64,000 bases of DNA from Neotamlana nanhaiensis. GTDB lineage: Bacteria; Bacteroidota; Bacteroidia; Flavobacteriales; Flavobacteriaceae. Positions 26,674 to 35,073 of the stretch are shown one piece after another; positions within the stretch are counted from its first letter, which is position 1; every line of letters starts with the position of its first letter. The position numbers and the translations under genes are program-made. The notes beneath the pieces were generated by a model. It saw only the letters and a list, made by a program, of their open reading frames with translations, ran no database searches and had not been told where the DNA came from. The stretch is from positions 62,001 to 126,000 of the forward strand of contig NZ_JTDV01000008.1 of assembly GCF_000943555.1 (NCBI RefSeq), in the 5' to 3' direction.

Positions 26674-26706
26674 CAAAAGCCGAAACATATGTTTCGGCTT
26701 TTTTGT
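26674..26706 (+). terminator. Terminator of the tRNA transcript
   Basis: AAAAGCCGAAACAT pairs with ATGTTTCGGCTTTT with almost no loop and a trailing T run, directly after tRNA-Leu. It can also serve the convergent PAS gene. Confidence 0.9.
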
Positions 26707-26738
26707 TTTATAATAGATTTTAATGAATTAAAACTTTA

Positions 26739-27350
26739 TTAACCCTCATTTAAACTTTTTAAAATAGTGTCCATACGGTGTTCAATATCTTGCATTGTTT
26801 TGGTGTATTCACTATTACTTTTTGAGTGCTTACCTAAAGTCCTTGCACTGTCTTTTATTAGTTTTAAAGAGTTCGCTATTCGCTTTGTGGTATTATTAAA
26901 AGTGTCGTCTGTAGTGTCGACATCTAAGAGATTATTAGTGTGATTTGTTGTGGTAAACTGTTCTTTAATATTCGAAATGTCTCTTAAACACGAATTACTA
27001 TAAATTATTTCGCCGTATACGTTTCTTACGGCTTCAACTTTTAGTAAAATTGATGTTTCATTTTTAAGTAATAATTCTAAATTGTTAACGCAGCCATCTT
27101 CAATAAAATTTTTAAAGGCATCTTCAACTGTTTCAATACAATCGTGGTGGTAAATTGAAAAAATCGATTTTCCAATAAGATTATTTTTAGTGGTGTTTAA
27201 TGTTTTAACTAATGTGTTGTTACATTCTAAAATTTTTGTTGTTGATGCGCATACCGATACTAACATATCGGGGGAATTCTCGTATAATATTCGGTAATTG
27301 TCTAGAGCAAAAACGGGCGGTTGCTCTGTTGGTAATGTTTTATTTTGCAT
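26739..27350 (-). CDS. Stand-alone PAS-domain protein
   Basis: 203 residues. Residues about 18-130 form one PAS fold (YRILYENSPDMLVSVCASTTKILECNNTLVKTL... GKSIFSIYH... with the PAC-like VRNVYGEIIYSNSCLRDIS). The remainder (about 150-203) is a helical, probably coiled-coil tail (TKRIANSLKLIKDSARTLGKHSK...MDTILKSL). There is no histidine kinase, GGDEF or DNA-binding domain, and no such gene adjacent. It may act as a partner of a separate kinase; the ligand and partner are unknown. It is flanked by terminators on both sides, so it is transcribed alone. Confidence 0.75.
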   Translation of the reverse strand: MQNKTLPTEQPPVFALDNYRILYENSPDMLVSVCASTTKILECNNTLVKTLNTTKNNLIGKSIFSIYHHDCIETVEDAFKNFIEDGCVNNLELLLKNETSILLKVEAVRNVYGEIIYSNSCLRDISNIKEQFTTTNHTNNLLDVDTTDDTFNNTTKRIANSLKLIKDSARTLGKHSKSNSEYTKTMQDIEHRMDTILKSLNEG

Positions 27351-27396
27351 TTATATTTAGCTTGGTTTCGGTTTTCTAAATATAAATAAAATATTA

Positions 27397-27440
27397 CAAA
27401 AAAAGCCGTTTAAAAATTTATTATAAACGGCTTTTTTTTT
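27397..27440. terminator. Terminator between metK and the PAS gene
   Basis: AAAAAAAGCCGTTTA (27398-27412) pairs with TAAACGGCTTTTTTT (27424-27438); the A run becomes the U tract for the minus-strand metK transcript. Confidence 0.88.
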
Positions 27441-27456
27441 GTTTTTAATTAGTGTC

Positions 27457-28710
27457 TTAAAGCTGGAAGGCTTCTTTTACTTTGTCTACATAATCTAATT
27501 TTTCCCAAGTAAACAATTCTACATCTAGCGTAATGCTTTCACCGTTAGGTTGCGAAAAAGTCTTGCTTATTGTTTCGTTTTTGCGCCCCATGTGGCCATA
27601 TGCTGCGGTTTCGCTATACATTGGTGAGCGTAGTTTTAAGCGCTCTTCAATTGCAAATGGGCGCATATCGAAAATTTCGCTAACTTTTTTAGCGATTTCT
27701 CCATCGGTCATGTTAAACGGGCAAGTTCCGTAAGTATCAATAAAAATACCCATAGGCTCAACTACGCCAATAGCATAACTTACTTGTACTAAAATTTCAT
27801 CGGCTACGCCAGCAGCAACTAGATTTTTAGCAATATGGCGAGTTGCGTATGCTGCACTGCGATCTACTTTACTTGGGTCTTTTCCAGAAAAAGCACCACC
27901 ACCATGAGCGCCTTTACCACCATAAGTGTCAACAATAATTTTACGCCCAGTTAAACCAGTATCGCCATGCGGTCCACCAATAACAAACTTCCCTGTTGGA
28001 TTAATATGATATGTAATGTCATTGTTGAATAAAGCTTGAGTGGCTTCTGGTAGTTTTGCAACCACACGAGGTATTAAAATTTCAATAATATCTCTTCTGA
28101 TTTTTGCAAGCATTGCATCATCTTCATCAAACTCGTCGTGTTGCGTAGAAACTACAATAGCATCAATACGTTGCGGAATGTTATCGTCGCTATACTCAAT
28201 AGTTACTTGACTTTTACTATCTGGTCTTAAATAAGTAATGTCTTTGTTTTCTCTTCGTAATTCGGCAAGCTCGGTTAAAATGCGGTGCGATAAATCTAGA
28301 GCCAGTGGCATGAAATTTTCGGTTTCGTTAGTGGCATAACCAAACATCATACCTTGGTCGCCAGCACCTTGTAATTCTTTGCTACCACGATCTACACCTT
28401 GATTAATTTCATCAGATTGCTCGTGAATGGCAGATAAAACACCACAAGAATTACCATCAAACATATACTCGCCTTTGGTATAGCCAATCTTATTAATGGT
28501 GTCTCGGGCAATTTGTTGAACATCTAAATAGGTTTTCGAGCGTACTTCGCCTGCAAGAACTACCTGCCCTGTAGTTACTAACGTTTCACAGGCTACTTTC
28601 GAATCTACATCAAAAGCTAAAAAATTATCAATTAAAGCATCACTAATTTGGTCTGCTACCTTATCTGGGTGGCCTTCAGAAACACTTTCCGAAGTAAATA
28701 AATAAGCCAT
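27457..28710 (-). CDS. metK: S-adenosylmethionine synthetase
   Basis: 417 residues from the ATG at 28710 ([17 protein letters not shown]). The frame is open upstream to 28776, but that part lies within the riboswitch-bearing leader. Signatures: [15 protein letters not shown] with catalytic His15; [12 protein letters not shown]; and [22 protein letters not shown] with the P-loop-like substrate-binding Lys residues. The enzyme makes SAM from methionine and ATP. The leader carries a SAM-II-type riboswitch, so metK is predicted to be repressed by its own product. It is divergent from the ilv operon and functionally linked to the methionine genes at 56-63 kb. Confidence 0.98.
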   Translation of the reverse strand: MAYLFTSESVSEGHPDKVADQISDALIDNFLAFDVDSKVACETLVTTGQVVLAGEVRSKTYLDVQQIARDTINKIGYTKGEYMFDGNSCGVLSAIHEQSDEINQGVDRGSKELQGAGDQGMMFGYATNETENFMPLALDLSHRILTELAELRRENKDITYLRPDSKSQVTIEYSDDNIPQRIDAIVVSTQHDEFDEDDAMLAKIRRDIIEILIPRVVAKLPEATQALFNNDITYHINPTGKFVIGGPHGDTGLTGRKIIVDTYGGKGAHGGGAFSGKDPSKVDRSAAYATRHIAKNLVAAGVADEILVQVSYAIGVVEPMGIFIDTYGTCPFNMTDGEIAKKVSEIFDMRPFAIEERLKLRSPMYSETAAYGHMGRKNETISKTFSQPNGESITLDVELFTWEKLDYVDKVKEAFQL

Positions 28711-28761
28711 AAAATATATTTTAATAGAAATCGATTTGACGGAAAACGTCAAGGTAGTTAA

Positions 28762-28871
28762 CACTGCCTTTAGCATTTTTTTATTCGTGTAGAACTTGTT
28801 TCAGTATCATTTTGTTTTTTCTGAAAAGTTCAAATAGAATAGAGGTTGCAATCAGTCAAATCTTTCCTCTG
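28762..28871 (-). promoter_or_regulatory. SAM-II-type riboswitch in the metK leader, with an extra hairpin in its connecting loop
   Basis: On the minus strand P1 is AGAGG/CCTCT enclosing AAAGATTTGACTGATTGCAA, the SAM-II core (GATTTgAC...ATTGCAA). The 3' strand with the conserved ATGCTAAAGGCAGT follows, and its CAGT can form the pseudoknot with ACTG in the P1 loop. Between them is an extra hairpin: GAACTT/AAGTTC with inner TTCAG/CTGAA. About 50 nt separate the element from the metK ATG. Class assignment is by motif recognition from memory; the extra hairpin is directly visible. Confidence 0.72.
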
Positions 28872-28883
28872 TTATTTGTGGCG

Positions 28884-28911
28884 CAAAATTATAAAAATAA
28901 AAGAGAACCAA
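28884..28911 (-). promoter_or_regulatory. metK promoter
   Basis: On the minus strand TTG (complement at 28909-28911), a 17-nt spacer and TAATTTTG (complement at 28884-28891) match the Bacteroidota consensus. The riboswitch begins about 13 nt downstream, at the very 5' end of the transcript. Confidence 0.65.
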
Positions 28912-28939
28912 AACCATTTTTCTTTTTTTTATGAAAAAA

Positions 28940-28970
28940 TTGGAACTTTAAAATAATTTAAAAATATTTG
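28940..28970 (+). promoter_or_regulatory. Candidate promoter of the ilv leader
   Basis: TTG at 28940-28942, a 20-nt spacer and AATATTTG at 28963-28970, one base off TAnnTTTG. The same AATATTTG form occurs in front of the SAM-I riboswitch at 55900. The predicted start would lie only a few nucleotides before the leader-peptide ATG, so the exact start is uncertain. Confidence 0.45.
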
Positions 28971-28981
28971 TTACATCAAAA

Positions 28982-29044
28982 ATGAGAAATAACATTTTAA
29001 ATATCGTTTCAATTATTGTCGTTGTGATTTTTTCACAAGGATAG
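28982..29044 (+). CDS. ilv operon leader peptide (Ile/Val-rich attenuator peptide)
   Basis: A 20-codon ORF with ATG at 28982 and TAG at 29042: MRNNILNIVSIIVVVIFSQG. Ten of 20 residues are branched-chain (five Ile before position 16 plus Ile16, four Val, one Leu, counted together as I5, L6, I8, V9, I11, I12, V13, V14, V15, I16), with a run of six consecutive Ile/Val codons at 29012-29029. It lies 308 nt before ilvD and 35 nt before an intrinsic terminator. An A-rich, Shine-Dalgarno-free upstream region (TTACATCAAAA) is normal for this phylum. No protein function is implied; the codons act as the sensor of charged tRNA-Ile and tRNA-Val. Confidence 0.75.
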   Translation: MRNNILNIVSIIVVVIFSQG

Positions 29045-29104
29045 GGAATGGTATTTTTAAATATAAAACTTTTATGAAGCCTTCCCGAAACGGAAGGTTT
29101 TTTT
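29044..29104 (+). terminator. Attenuator (terminator/antiterminator) of the ilv operon
   Basis: Terminator: CCTTCC (29080-29085) and GGAAGG (29092-29097) around a CGAAAC-type loop, then seven T. Antiterminator: GGGAA (29044-29048), directly after the leader stop codon, can pair with TTCCC (29082-29086), the 5' arm of the terminator. A further hairpin TTGTG/CACAA (29022-29026 with 29034-29038) overlaps the Val/Ile codons. A ribosome stalled on those codons would leave GGGAA free (read-through); one that reaches the stop would cover it (termination). Confidence 0.7.
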
Positions 29105-29352
29105 ATGCGTTTTTTTTAAGTTTTTGAACATCATAAAAAAAATCATTTAAACACCTGTAAAACAATTGTTTAGATGATTATTTGGGGTTGTGGATTTAAA
29201 CTAAGAAAAGATAGAAAAATAGTAAGAACAGCTTAAAAAACTAATTTCGAATCTTATTATGTCTTTTTTTAAGTAAAATTTAAATTAGGAAGTTAAAAAT
29301 TAAATATTTACAAAGAAATTAAGATAAAAGATAAAATTTTCTGTAAACAATA
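29105..29352 (+). other. Untranslated stretch between the ilv attenuator and ilvD
   Basis: 248 nt of AT-rich sequence. I see no second promoter with a consensus -7, no hairpin with a T tract and no ORF of interest. AAATCATTTAAAC at about 29138 and GTTTAGATGATTA near 29168 form a loose inverted repeat. It is long for a simple leader and may hold unrecognised structure. Confidence 0.4.
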
Positions 29353-31032
29353 ATGAAAGAATTAAATAAGCACAGTAAACGATTAACGCAAGATGTATCG
29401 CAACCAGCATCGCAGGCTATGTTATATGCCGTTGGTTTAACCGATGAAGACATGAGTAAAGCTCAAGTTGGTATTGCGAGTACTGGTTACGATGGTAACC
29501 CTTGTAACATGCATTTAAACCGATTAAAAGATGAGGTTAAAATTGAATGTAAAATAGCAAACCTTGTTGGTTTAGGTTTTAATACTATTGGAGTTAGCGA
29601 TGGTATTTCTATGGGAACTTCGGGTATGAATTACTCATTAGCTTCTCGCGATATTATTGCCGATTCTATTGAAACCGTTATGAATGCGCAAAGTTACGAT
29701 GGGTTAATTTCTATTGTTGGTTGTGATAAAAATATGCCTGGAGCGGTAATTGCGATGTTACGATTAAATCGCCCATCTATAATGATGTACGGTGGTACTA
29801 TTGCTTCTGGAAATTATAAAGGCAGAAAACTTAACATTGTATCGGCTTTTGAAGCTTTAGGGCAAAAAGTAGCAGGTGAGATAGATGAAGATGAGTATAA
29901 AGAAATTATCCGTCGTGCAATTCCTGGTGCAGGAGCTTGTGGTGGTATGTATACCGCAAATACTATGGCTTCTGCAATAGAGTGTATGGGGTTTGCACTA
30001 CCATTTAATTCATCAATTCCTGCCGAAAACCCTAATAAATTATCTGAAAGCGAGCGTCATGCTAGAGCAATCAAAAATTTACTGGAGCTGGATTTAAAAC
30101 CGTTAGATATTATTTCAAAAAAGTCTATTGAAAATGCTATTGCATTAGTAAATGCTTTAGGTGGTTCTACCAATGCGGTATTGCACTTTTTAGCAATTGC
30201 ACACGCAGCAGATATCGATTTTACTTTAGAAGATTTTCAACGTGTTAGCGACAGAACGCCGTTAATCGCCGATTTAAAACCGAGTGGAAAATACCTTATG
30301 GAAGATGTTCATGGCGTTGGTGGTACACCTGCAATTATGAAATATCTTTTAGAAAAAGGGTATTTACATGGTGATTGTATGACGGTAACAGGAAAAACTT
30401 TAGCTGAAAATTTAGCGGATGTTGAAGCGATTGAATTTGAAGAACAAGACGTGGTTTTTCCAACGGATAAGGCATTAAAATCATCTGGAAACTTACAGAT
30501 ACTTTACGGAAACTTAGCAAGAGAAGGAGCTGTGGCTAAAATTTCGGGTAAAGAAGGTTTAGTATTTGAAGGTAAAGCTGTGGTTTACGATGGTGAGCAA
30601 GCGGCAAATACAGGTATTTCTAATGGCGAAGTAGAGCGAGGCGACGTCGTCGTTATCCGCTATGTGGGGCCAAAAGGAGGTCCGGGTATGCCAGAAATGC
30701 TTAAGCCAACATCGTTAATTATGGGAGCTGGTTTAGGAAAATCTGTAGCGTTAATTACCGACGGACGATTCTCAGGCGGAACGCACGGTTTTGTAGTTGG
30801 GCATATTACACCCGAAGCGCAAACAGGCGGAACAATAGGTTTAGTAAAAACTGGAGATAAAATTAGAATTAGTGCAGAAGATAATTCTATCAACTTACTA
30901 ATTTCTGATGAAGAATTAGCTGAAAGAAAAGCACAATGGCAAGCTCCAGAATTAAAACATAAAAAAGGAATTTTATATAAATACGCAAAATCGGTAGCAT
31001 CGGCTTCTAAAGGCTGTGTTACAGATGCATAA
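29353..31032 (+). CDS. ilvD: Dihydroxy-acid dehydratase
   Basis: 559 residues. Cluster-ligand motifs are visible: GNPCNMHLN (about 49-57), [10 protein letters not shown] (about 122-131) and [13 protein letters not shown] (about 196-208); the C-terminal half has [18 protein letters not shown]. The Fe-S enzyme dehydrates dihydroxy-isovalerate and dihydroxy-methylvalerate, a shared step of valine, leucine and isoleucine synthesis. First structural gene of the ilv operon, behind a peptide attenuator. The operon order D-B-N-C differs from the order of use of the enzymes, as is common in flavobacteria. Confidence 0.97.
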   Translation: MKELNKHSKRLTQDVSQPASQAMLYAVGLTDEDMSKAQVGIASTGYDGNPCNMHLNRLKDEVKIECKIANLVGLGFNTIGVSDGISMGTSGMNYSLASRDIIADSIETVMNAQSYDGLISIVGCDKNMPGAVIAMLRLNRPSIMMYGGTIASGNYKGRKLNIVSAFEALGQKVAGEIDEDEYKEIIRRAIPGAGACGGMYTANTMASAIECMGFALPFNSSIPAENPNKLSESERHARAIKNLLELDLKPLDIISKKSIENAIALVNALGGSTNAVLHFLAIAHAADIDFTLEDFQRVSDRTPLIADLKPSGKYLMEDVHGVGGTPAIMKYLLEKGYLHGDCMTVTGKTLAENLADVEAIEFEEQDVVFPTDKALKSSGNLQILYGNLAREGAVAKISGKEGLVFEGKAVVYDGEQAANTGISNGEVERGDVVVIRYVGPKGGPGMPEMLKPTSLIMGAGLGKSVALITDGRFSGGTHGFVVGHITPEAQTGGTIGLVKTGDKIRISAEDNSINLLISDEELAERKAQWQAPELKHKKGILYKYAKSVASASKGCVTDA

Positions 31033-31075
31033 AAGTCATTTCGTGTCACCCTAAGCGCAATCGAAGGGTCTCATT
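31033..31075. repeat. GTCACCCTGAGCGCAGTCGAAGGGTCTC-type extragenic repeat
   Basis: GTGTCACCCTAAGCGCAATC followed by GAAGGGTCTCATT lies in the 57-nt gap between ilvD and ilvB. CACCCT and AGGGTC can pair across it. It belongs to the same family as the copies at 45553, 47405 and 61031. Confidence 0.65.
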
Positions 31076-31089
31076 AAAAATTTGAGGTT

Positions 31090-32826
31090 ATGGATGATAC
31101 ACAAACAATTAAACAACATAAAAAAGTGGCAGCAACAACAGAACGCATCACCGGAAGCGAAGCCGTAATACGATGCTTAATAGAAGAAGGTGTAGATGTA
31201 CTTTACGGATATCCTGGAGGTGCAATTATGCCAGTTTACGACGAAATTTATAAATATCAAGGGAAAATTCATCACGTATTAACGCGCCACGAACAAGGTG
31301 CAGCACATGCAGCACAAGGTTATGCGCGTATTTCTGGTAAAGTTGGTGTGGCTATGGCAACATCAGGTCCAGGTGCAACCAACCTAATTACAGGTATTGC
31401 CGATGCGCAAATAGATTCTACGCCTTTAGTTTGTATAACTGGGCAAGTGTTTTCGCATTTATTAGGTAGCGATGCTTTTCAAGAAACCGATATTGTTGGT
31501 ATTTCTACACCAGTTACAAAGTGGAATTGCCAAATTACTAAAGCTTCAGAAATACCAGAAATTTTAGCGAAAGCATTCTATATTGCTAAAAGCGGACGTC
31601 CAGGGCCCGTTTTAATCGATATTACTAAAGATGCTCAAGTATCAGAACTTGATTTTCAATATAAAAAATGCACAGGTATTCGTAGTTATAATGCGGTGCC
31701 AAAAACAAAACCGGAAGCTGTAACAGCGGCTGCCAATTTAATTAACAGTGCTAAAAAACCAATGATTGTTTGGGGGCAAGGTGTTATTTTGGGAGAAGCC
31801 GAAAACGAGTTAAAAGCAGTTATGGAAAAAGCTGGAATACCTGCGGCTTGGACTATTTTAGGAGCTTCAGCAATCTCAACATCACATCCTTTAAATATTG
31901 GTATGGTTGGTATGCACGGTAATTATGCGCCAAATAAATTAACCAACGAGTGCGATGTGTTAATTGCAATTGGTATGCGTTTCGACGATCGTGTAACAGG
32001 TAATTTAGCAACTTATGCAAAACAAGCTAAAATTGTTCATTTCGATATCGATCCTGCCGAAATTGATAAAAACGTAAAAACAGATATAGCTGTAATTGGT
32101 GATGCTAAAGATAGCTTAGCGCAATTATTACCGCTTTTAAACGAAAATAAACACGAAGCTTGGTTACAAGAATTTAAAGATTTGTACCAAGTTGAATTTG
32201 AACAAGTAATAAAGCACGATATTCATCCAGAAAAAGAAGGCTTAACCATGGGCGAGGTATTAAAGCAAATTAATATAGAAACCGAAGGTAAAGCGGCCAT
32301 CGTATCGGATGTGGGACAACACCAAATGATTGCTTGTCGTTATGCCGATTTTAATGTGACTAAAAGTAATATTACTTCCGGCGGATTAGGAACTATGGGA
32401 TTTGCACTTCCAGCGGCTATTGGAGCTAAAATGGCTGCGCCAGAACGCGAAGTAGTAGCTATAATTGGCGACGGTGGTTACCAAATGAATATTCAAGAAT
32501 TAGGAACCATTTTTCAGCAACAAGTACCTGTGAAAATAGTGGTACTAAACAACGAGTTTTTAGGAATGGTACGCCAGTGGCAACAATTGTTTTTCGATAA
32601 ACGTTATGCTTCAACCGAAATGGTAAACCCAGATTTTGTGACCATAGCAAAAGGTTATCATATTGAAGCTAAAAAAGTAGTAAAACGCGAGGAATTGGCC
32701 GATGCGGTTAAAGAAATGATTGCTTCTAAAAATTCATATTTCTTAGAGGTTTGTGTGGAGAAAGAAGATAACGTATTCCCAATGATTCCAACGGGTGCAT
32801 CAGTTTCAGATGTTCGTTTAAGCTAA
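31090..32826 (+). CDS. ilvB: Acetolactate synthase large (catalytic) subunit
   Basis: 578 residues. The thiamine-diphosphate enzyme architecture is intact: N-terminal GYPGGAIMPVYDEIY and HEQGAAHAAQGYAR with the catalytic Glu, central FAD-binding domain (FDDRVTGNLATYAKQAKIVHFDIDPAEIDKN), and C-terminal ThDP motif GDGGYQMNIQELGT...LNNEFLGMVRQWQ. It condenses two pyruvates, or pyruvate with 2-oxobutyrate, the first common step to Val/Leu/Ile. Separated from ilvD by one extragenic repeat; the regulatory subunit follows 113 nt downstream. Confidence 0.97.
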   Translation: MDDTQTIKQHKKVAATTERITGSEAVIRCLIEEGVDVLYGYPGGAIMPVYDEIYKYQGKIHHVLTRHEQGAAHAAQGYARISGKVGVAMATSGPGATNLITGIADAQIDSTPLVCITGQVFSHLLGSDAFQETDIVGISTPVTKWNCQITKASEIPEILAKAFYIAKSGRPGPVLIDITKDAQVSELDFQYKKCTGIRSYNAVPKTKPEAVTAAANLINSAKKPMIVWGQGVILGEAENELKAVMEKAGIPAAWTILGASAISTSHPLNIGMVGMHGNYAPNKLTNECDVLIAIGMRFDDRVTGNLATYAKQAKIVHFDIDPAEIDKNVKTDIAVIGDAKDSLAQLLPLLNENKHEAWLQEFKDLYQVEFEQVIKHDIHPEKEGLTMGEVLKQINIETEGKAAIVSDVGQHQMIACRYADFNVTKSNITSGGLGTMGFALPAAIGAKMAAPEREVVAIIGDGGYQMNIQELGTIFQQQVPVKIVVLNNEFLGMVRQWQQLFFDKRYASTEMVNPDFVTIAKGYHIEAKKVVKREELADAVKEMIASKNSYFLEVCVEKEDNVFPMIPTGASVSDVRLS

Positions 32827-32939
32827 ATAAAATAGGAACAAAGACTATATAGAACAAAGAACCAAGAAGTGTTAGCTTTGAGTTATATGAAACATATTTA
32901 TCTCTTTTCTAACATCTTTTTTCTAAAAATCTTTATACA

Positions 32940-33470
32940 ATGAGTGAAGAAAAAAAATCATATACTATTTCAATATATACCGAAAACAACATCGGTTTAT
33001 TAAATCGTGTTTCTGCCATTTTTCAGCGCAGACACATAAATATTGAAAGTTTAACAACATCGCAATCAGAAATTGAAGGTGTAAACCGATTTGTAATTGT
33101 TGTAAATATATCAGAATCTCAAGCAAAGAAAATTGTTGGACAATTCGAAAAGCAAATTGAGGTTATTAAAGCATACTATCATACCGAAGATGAAACCATT
33201 TTTACCGAGTCTTGTATGTTTAAAATTAAGTCGGAATTATTATTTGAAGAACCTCAAATTCAAAATATAATTAAAGAAAGCAATACCAGAATTGTAACGG
33301 TAAACAAAGAATTTTTTGTTTTGGAAAAATCTGGAAGACGTCATGAAATTGAAGCTTTACGTCGCGATTTAAATGTATTTGGTATTATGCAGTTTGTCCG
33401 TTCTGGCCGTATTGCAGTAACTAAAGATGAAATGAAAATAACCGAAATGCTAGCAGCATTTAATAATTAA
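32940..33470 (+). CDS. ilvN: Acetolactate synthase small (regulatory) subunit
   Basis: 176 residues. An N-terminal ACT domain (YTISIYTENNIGLLNRVSAIFQRRHINIESLTTSQSE, about 7-43) binds valine in this family and gives feedback inhibition; the C-terminal domain (about 85-170, with MFKIKSELL... and RREHIEAL-type GRRHEIEALRRDL) activates the large subunit. Length matches the long IlvH-type small subunits (about 160-180). It directly follows ilvB and precedes ilvC by 27 nt. Confidence 0.95.
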   Translation: MSEEKKSYTISIYTENNIGLLNRVSAIFQRRHINIESLTTSQSEIEGVNRFVIVVNISESQAKKIVGQFEKQIEVIKAYYHTEDETIFTESCMFKIKSELLFEEPQIQNIIKESNTRIVTVNKEFFVLEKSGRRHEIEALRRDLNVFGIMQFVRSGRIAVTKDEMKITEMLAAFNN

Positions 33471-33497
33471 TAAATAAACAACAACTAGAAAAATAAA

Positions 33498-34973
33498 ATG
33501 GGAAATTATTTTAACACACTGTCATTAAGAGATAAAATCGATCAATTATCGAAGTGTAGATTTATGGAAACTTCGGAGTTCTCTGATGGTGTAGAAGCAT
33601 TAAAAGGAAAAAAAATAGTAATTGTAGGTTGTGGTGCTCAAGGGCTTAACCAAGGATTAAACATGAGAGATTCTGGATTAGATATTTCTTATGCTTTAAG
33701 ACCTCAAGCTATTGCAGAAAAGCGTCAGTCTTATGTAAATGCAACAGAAAACGGATTTAACGTGGGTACTTACGAGGAGTTAATCCCTACTGCCGATTTA
33801 GTTTTAAACTTGACACCAGATAAACAACATACTAGCGTTGTTAATGCGGTTATGCCTTTAATGAAAAAAGGTGCAACTTTAAGCTATTCTCATGGTTTTA
33901 ATATAGTTGAAGAAGGTACTCAAGTACGTGAAGATTTAACAGTAATTATGGTGGCACCAAAATGTCCTGGTACCGAGGTTCGCGAGGAGTACAAAAGAGG
34001 CTTTGGTGTACCAACATTAATTGCGGTACACGAAGAAAACGATCCAGAAGGAAAAGGTTGGGCTCAAGCTAAGGCGTATGCAGCTGCAACTGGTGGAGAT
34101 AGAGCAGGTGTTTTAGCATCTTCTTTTGTTGCCGAGGTGAAATCAGATTTAATGGGTGAGCAAACTATTTTATGTGGTTTATTACAAACAGGATCTATTC
34201 TTTGTTTCGATAAAATGATTGAAAAAGGAATTGATGCGGGTTATGCTTCAAAACTAATCCAATACGGTTGGGAAACTATTACTGAAGGATTAAAATACGG
34301 TGGTATTACTAACATGATGGATAGATTATCTAACCCAGCAAAAATTAAAGCTTTTGAATTGGCTGAAGAGTTAAAAGATATCATGCGTCCGTTATTCCAA
34401 AAGCATATGGATGATATTATGGAAGGACGTTTTTCTAGCGGTATGATGGAAGATTGGGCTAATGGTGATGAAAAATTACTAGGATGGCGTGCTGCAACTG
34501 CCGAAACAGCTTTCGAAAAAACACCAGCTGGAGATGTTGAAATTACAGAGCAAGAGTACTACGATAATGGTGTGTTAATGGTAGCTATGGTAAAAGCAGG
34601 TGTGGAGTTAGCTTTTGAAGCGATGACAGATTCAGGAATTATCGACGAGTCTGCTTACTACGAGTCGTTACACGAAACACCACTTATTGCAAATACAATT
34701 GCAAGACGTAAATTATACGAAATGAACAGTGTAATTTCTGATACTGCAGAATACGGATGTTATTTATTCGATCATGCATGTAAGCCATTATTAGCAGATT
34801 TCATGACTAAAATCGACACCGATGTTATTGGTAAAGCTTATGCTAAAGATAACGGTAAAGGTGTGGACAACGCGAAGTTAATTGCTGTAAACAAAGCGTT
34901 AAGAGAGCATCCAGTTGAAAAAATTGGTGAATTCTTAAGAGCATCTATGACGGCTATGAAACCTATAGTGTAA
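33498..34973 (+). CDS. ilvC: Ketol-acid reductoisomerase, class II (long form)
   Basis: 491 residues, the same length as the E. coli class II enzyme and with duplicated C-terminal helical domain. The NADPH-binding segment [29 protein letters not shown] is at about 39-68. The metal-binding acidic residues lie in [12 protein letters not shown] and the later duplicated block. It isomerises and reduces acetolactate and acetohydroxybutyrate. It ends the tight part of the ilv operon, followed by a strong terminator. Confidence 0.97.
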   Translation: MGNYFNTLSLRDKIDQLSKCRFMETSEFSDGVEALKGKKIVIVGCGAQGLNQGLNMRDSGLDISYALRPQAIAEKRQSYVNATENGFNVGTYEELIPTADLVLNLTPDKQHTSVVNAVMPLMKKGATLSYSHGFNIVEEGTQVREDLTVIMVAPKCPGTEVREEYKRGFGVPTLIAVHEENDPEGKGWAQAKAYAAATGGDRAGVLASSFVAEVKSDLMGEQTILCGLLQTGSILCFDKMIEKGIDAGYASKLIQYGWETITEGLKYGGITNMMDRLSNPAKIKAFELAEELKDIMRPLFQKHMDDIMEGRFSSGMMEDWANGDEKLLGWRAATAETAFEKTPAGDVEITEQEYYDNGVLMVAMVKAGVELAFEAMTDSGIIDESAYYESLHETPLIANTIARRKLYEMNSVISDTAEYGCYLFDHACKPLLADFMTKIDTDVIGKAYAKDNGKGVDNAKLIAVNKALREHPVEKIGEFLRASMTAMKPIV

Positions 34974-34997
34974 TTAAAAAACACATTATAATTTGTT

Positions 34998-35032
34998 GAA
35001 ACCTCAAGATGCTTCTTGAGGTTTCTTTTTTT
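34998..35032 (+). terminator. Terminator after ilvC
   Basis: GAAACCTCAAG (34998-35008) pairs with CTTGAGGTTTC (35015-35025) around ATGCTT, followed by seven T. It should reduce ilvA expression from the ilv promoter, making ilvA partly independent. Confidence 0.9.
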
Positions 35033-35073
35033 AAATCATTATTGTTTAGATTTATCCAAAATTAAAAACAGGT

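Noticed and set aside
28931-28951. A mini-ORF (MKKLEL) preceding the ilv leader peptide.
   Set aside because: It lies at or upstream of the predicted promoter and has no branched-chain codon run; not part of the attenuator.
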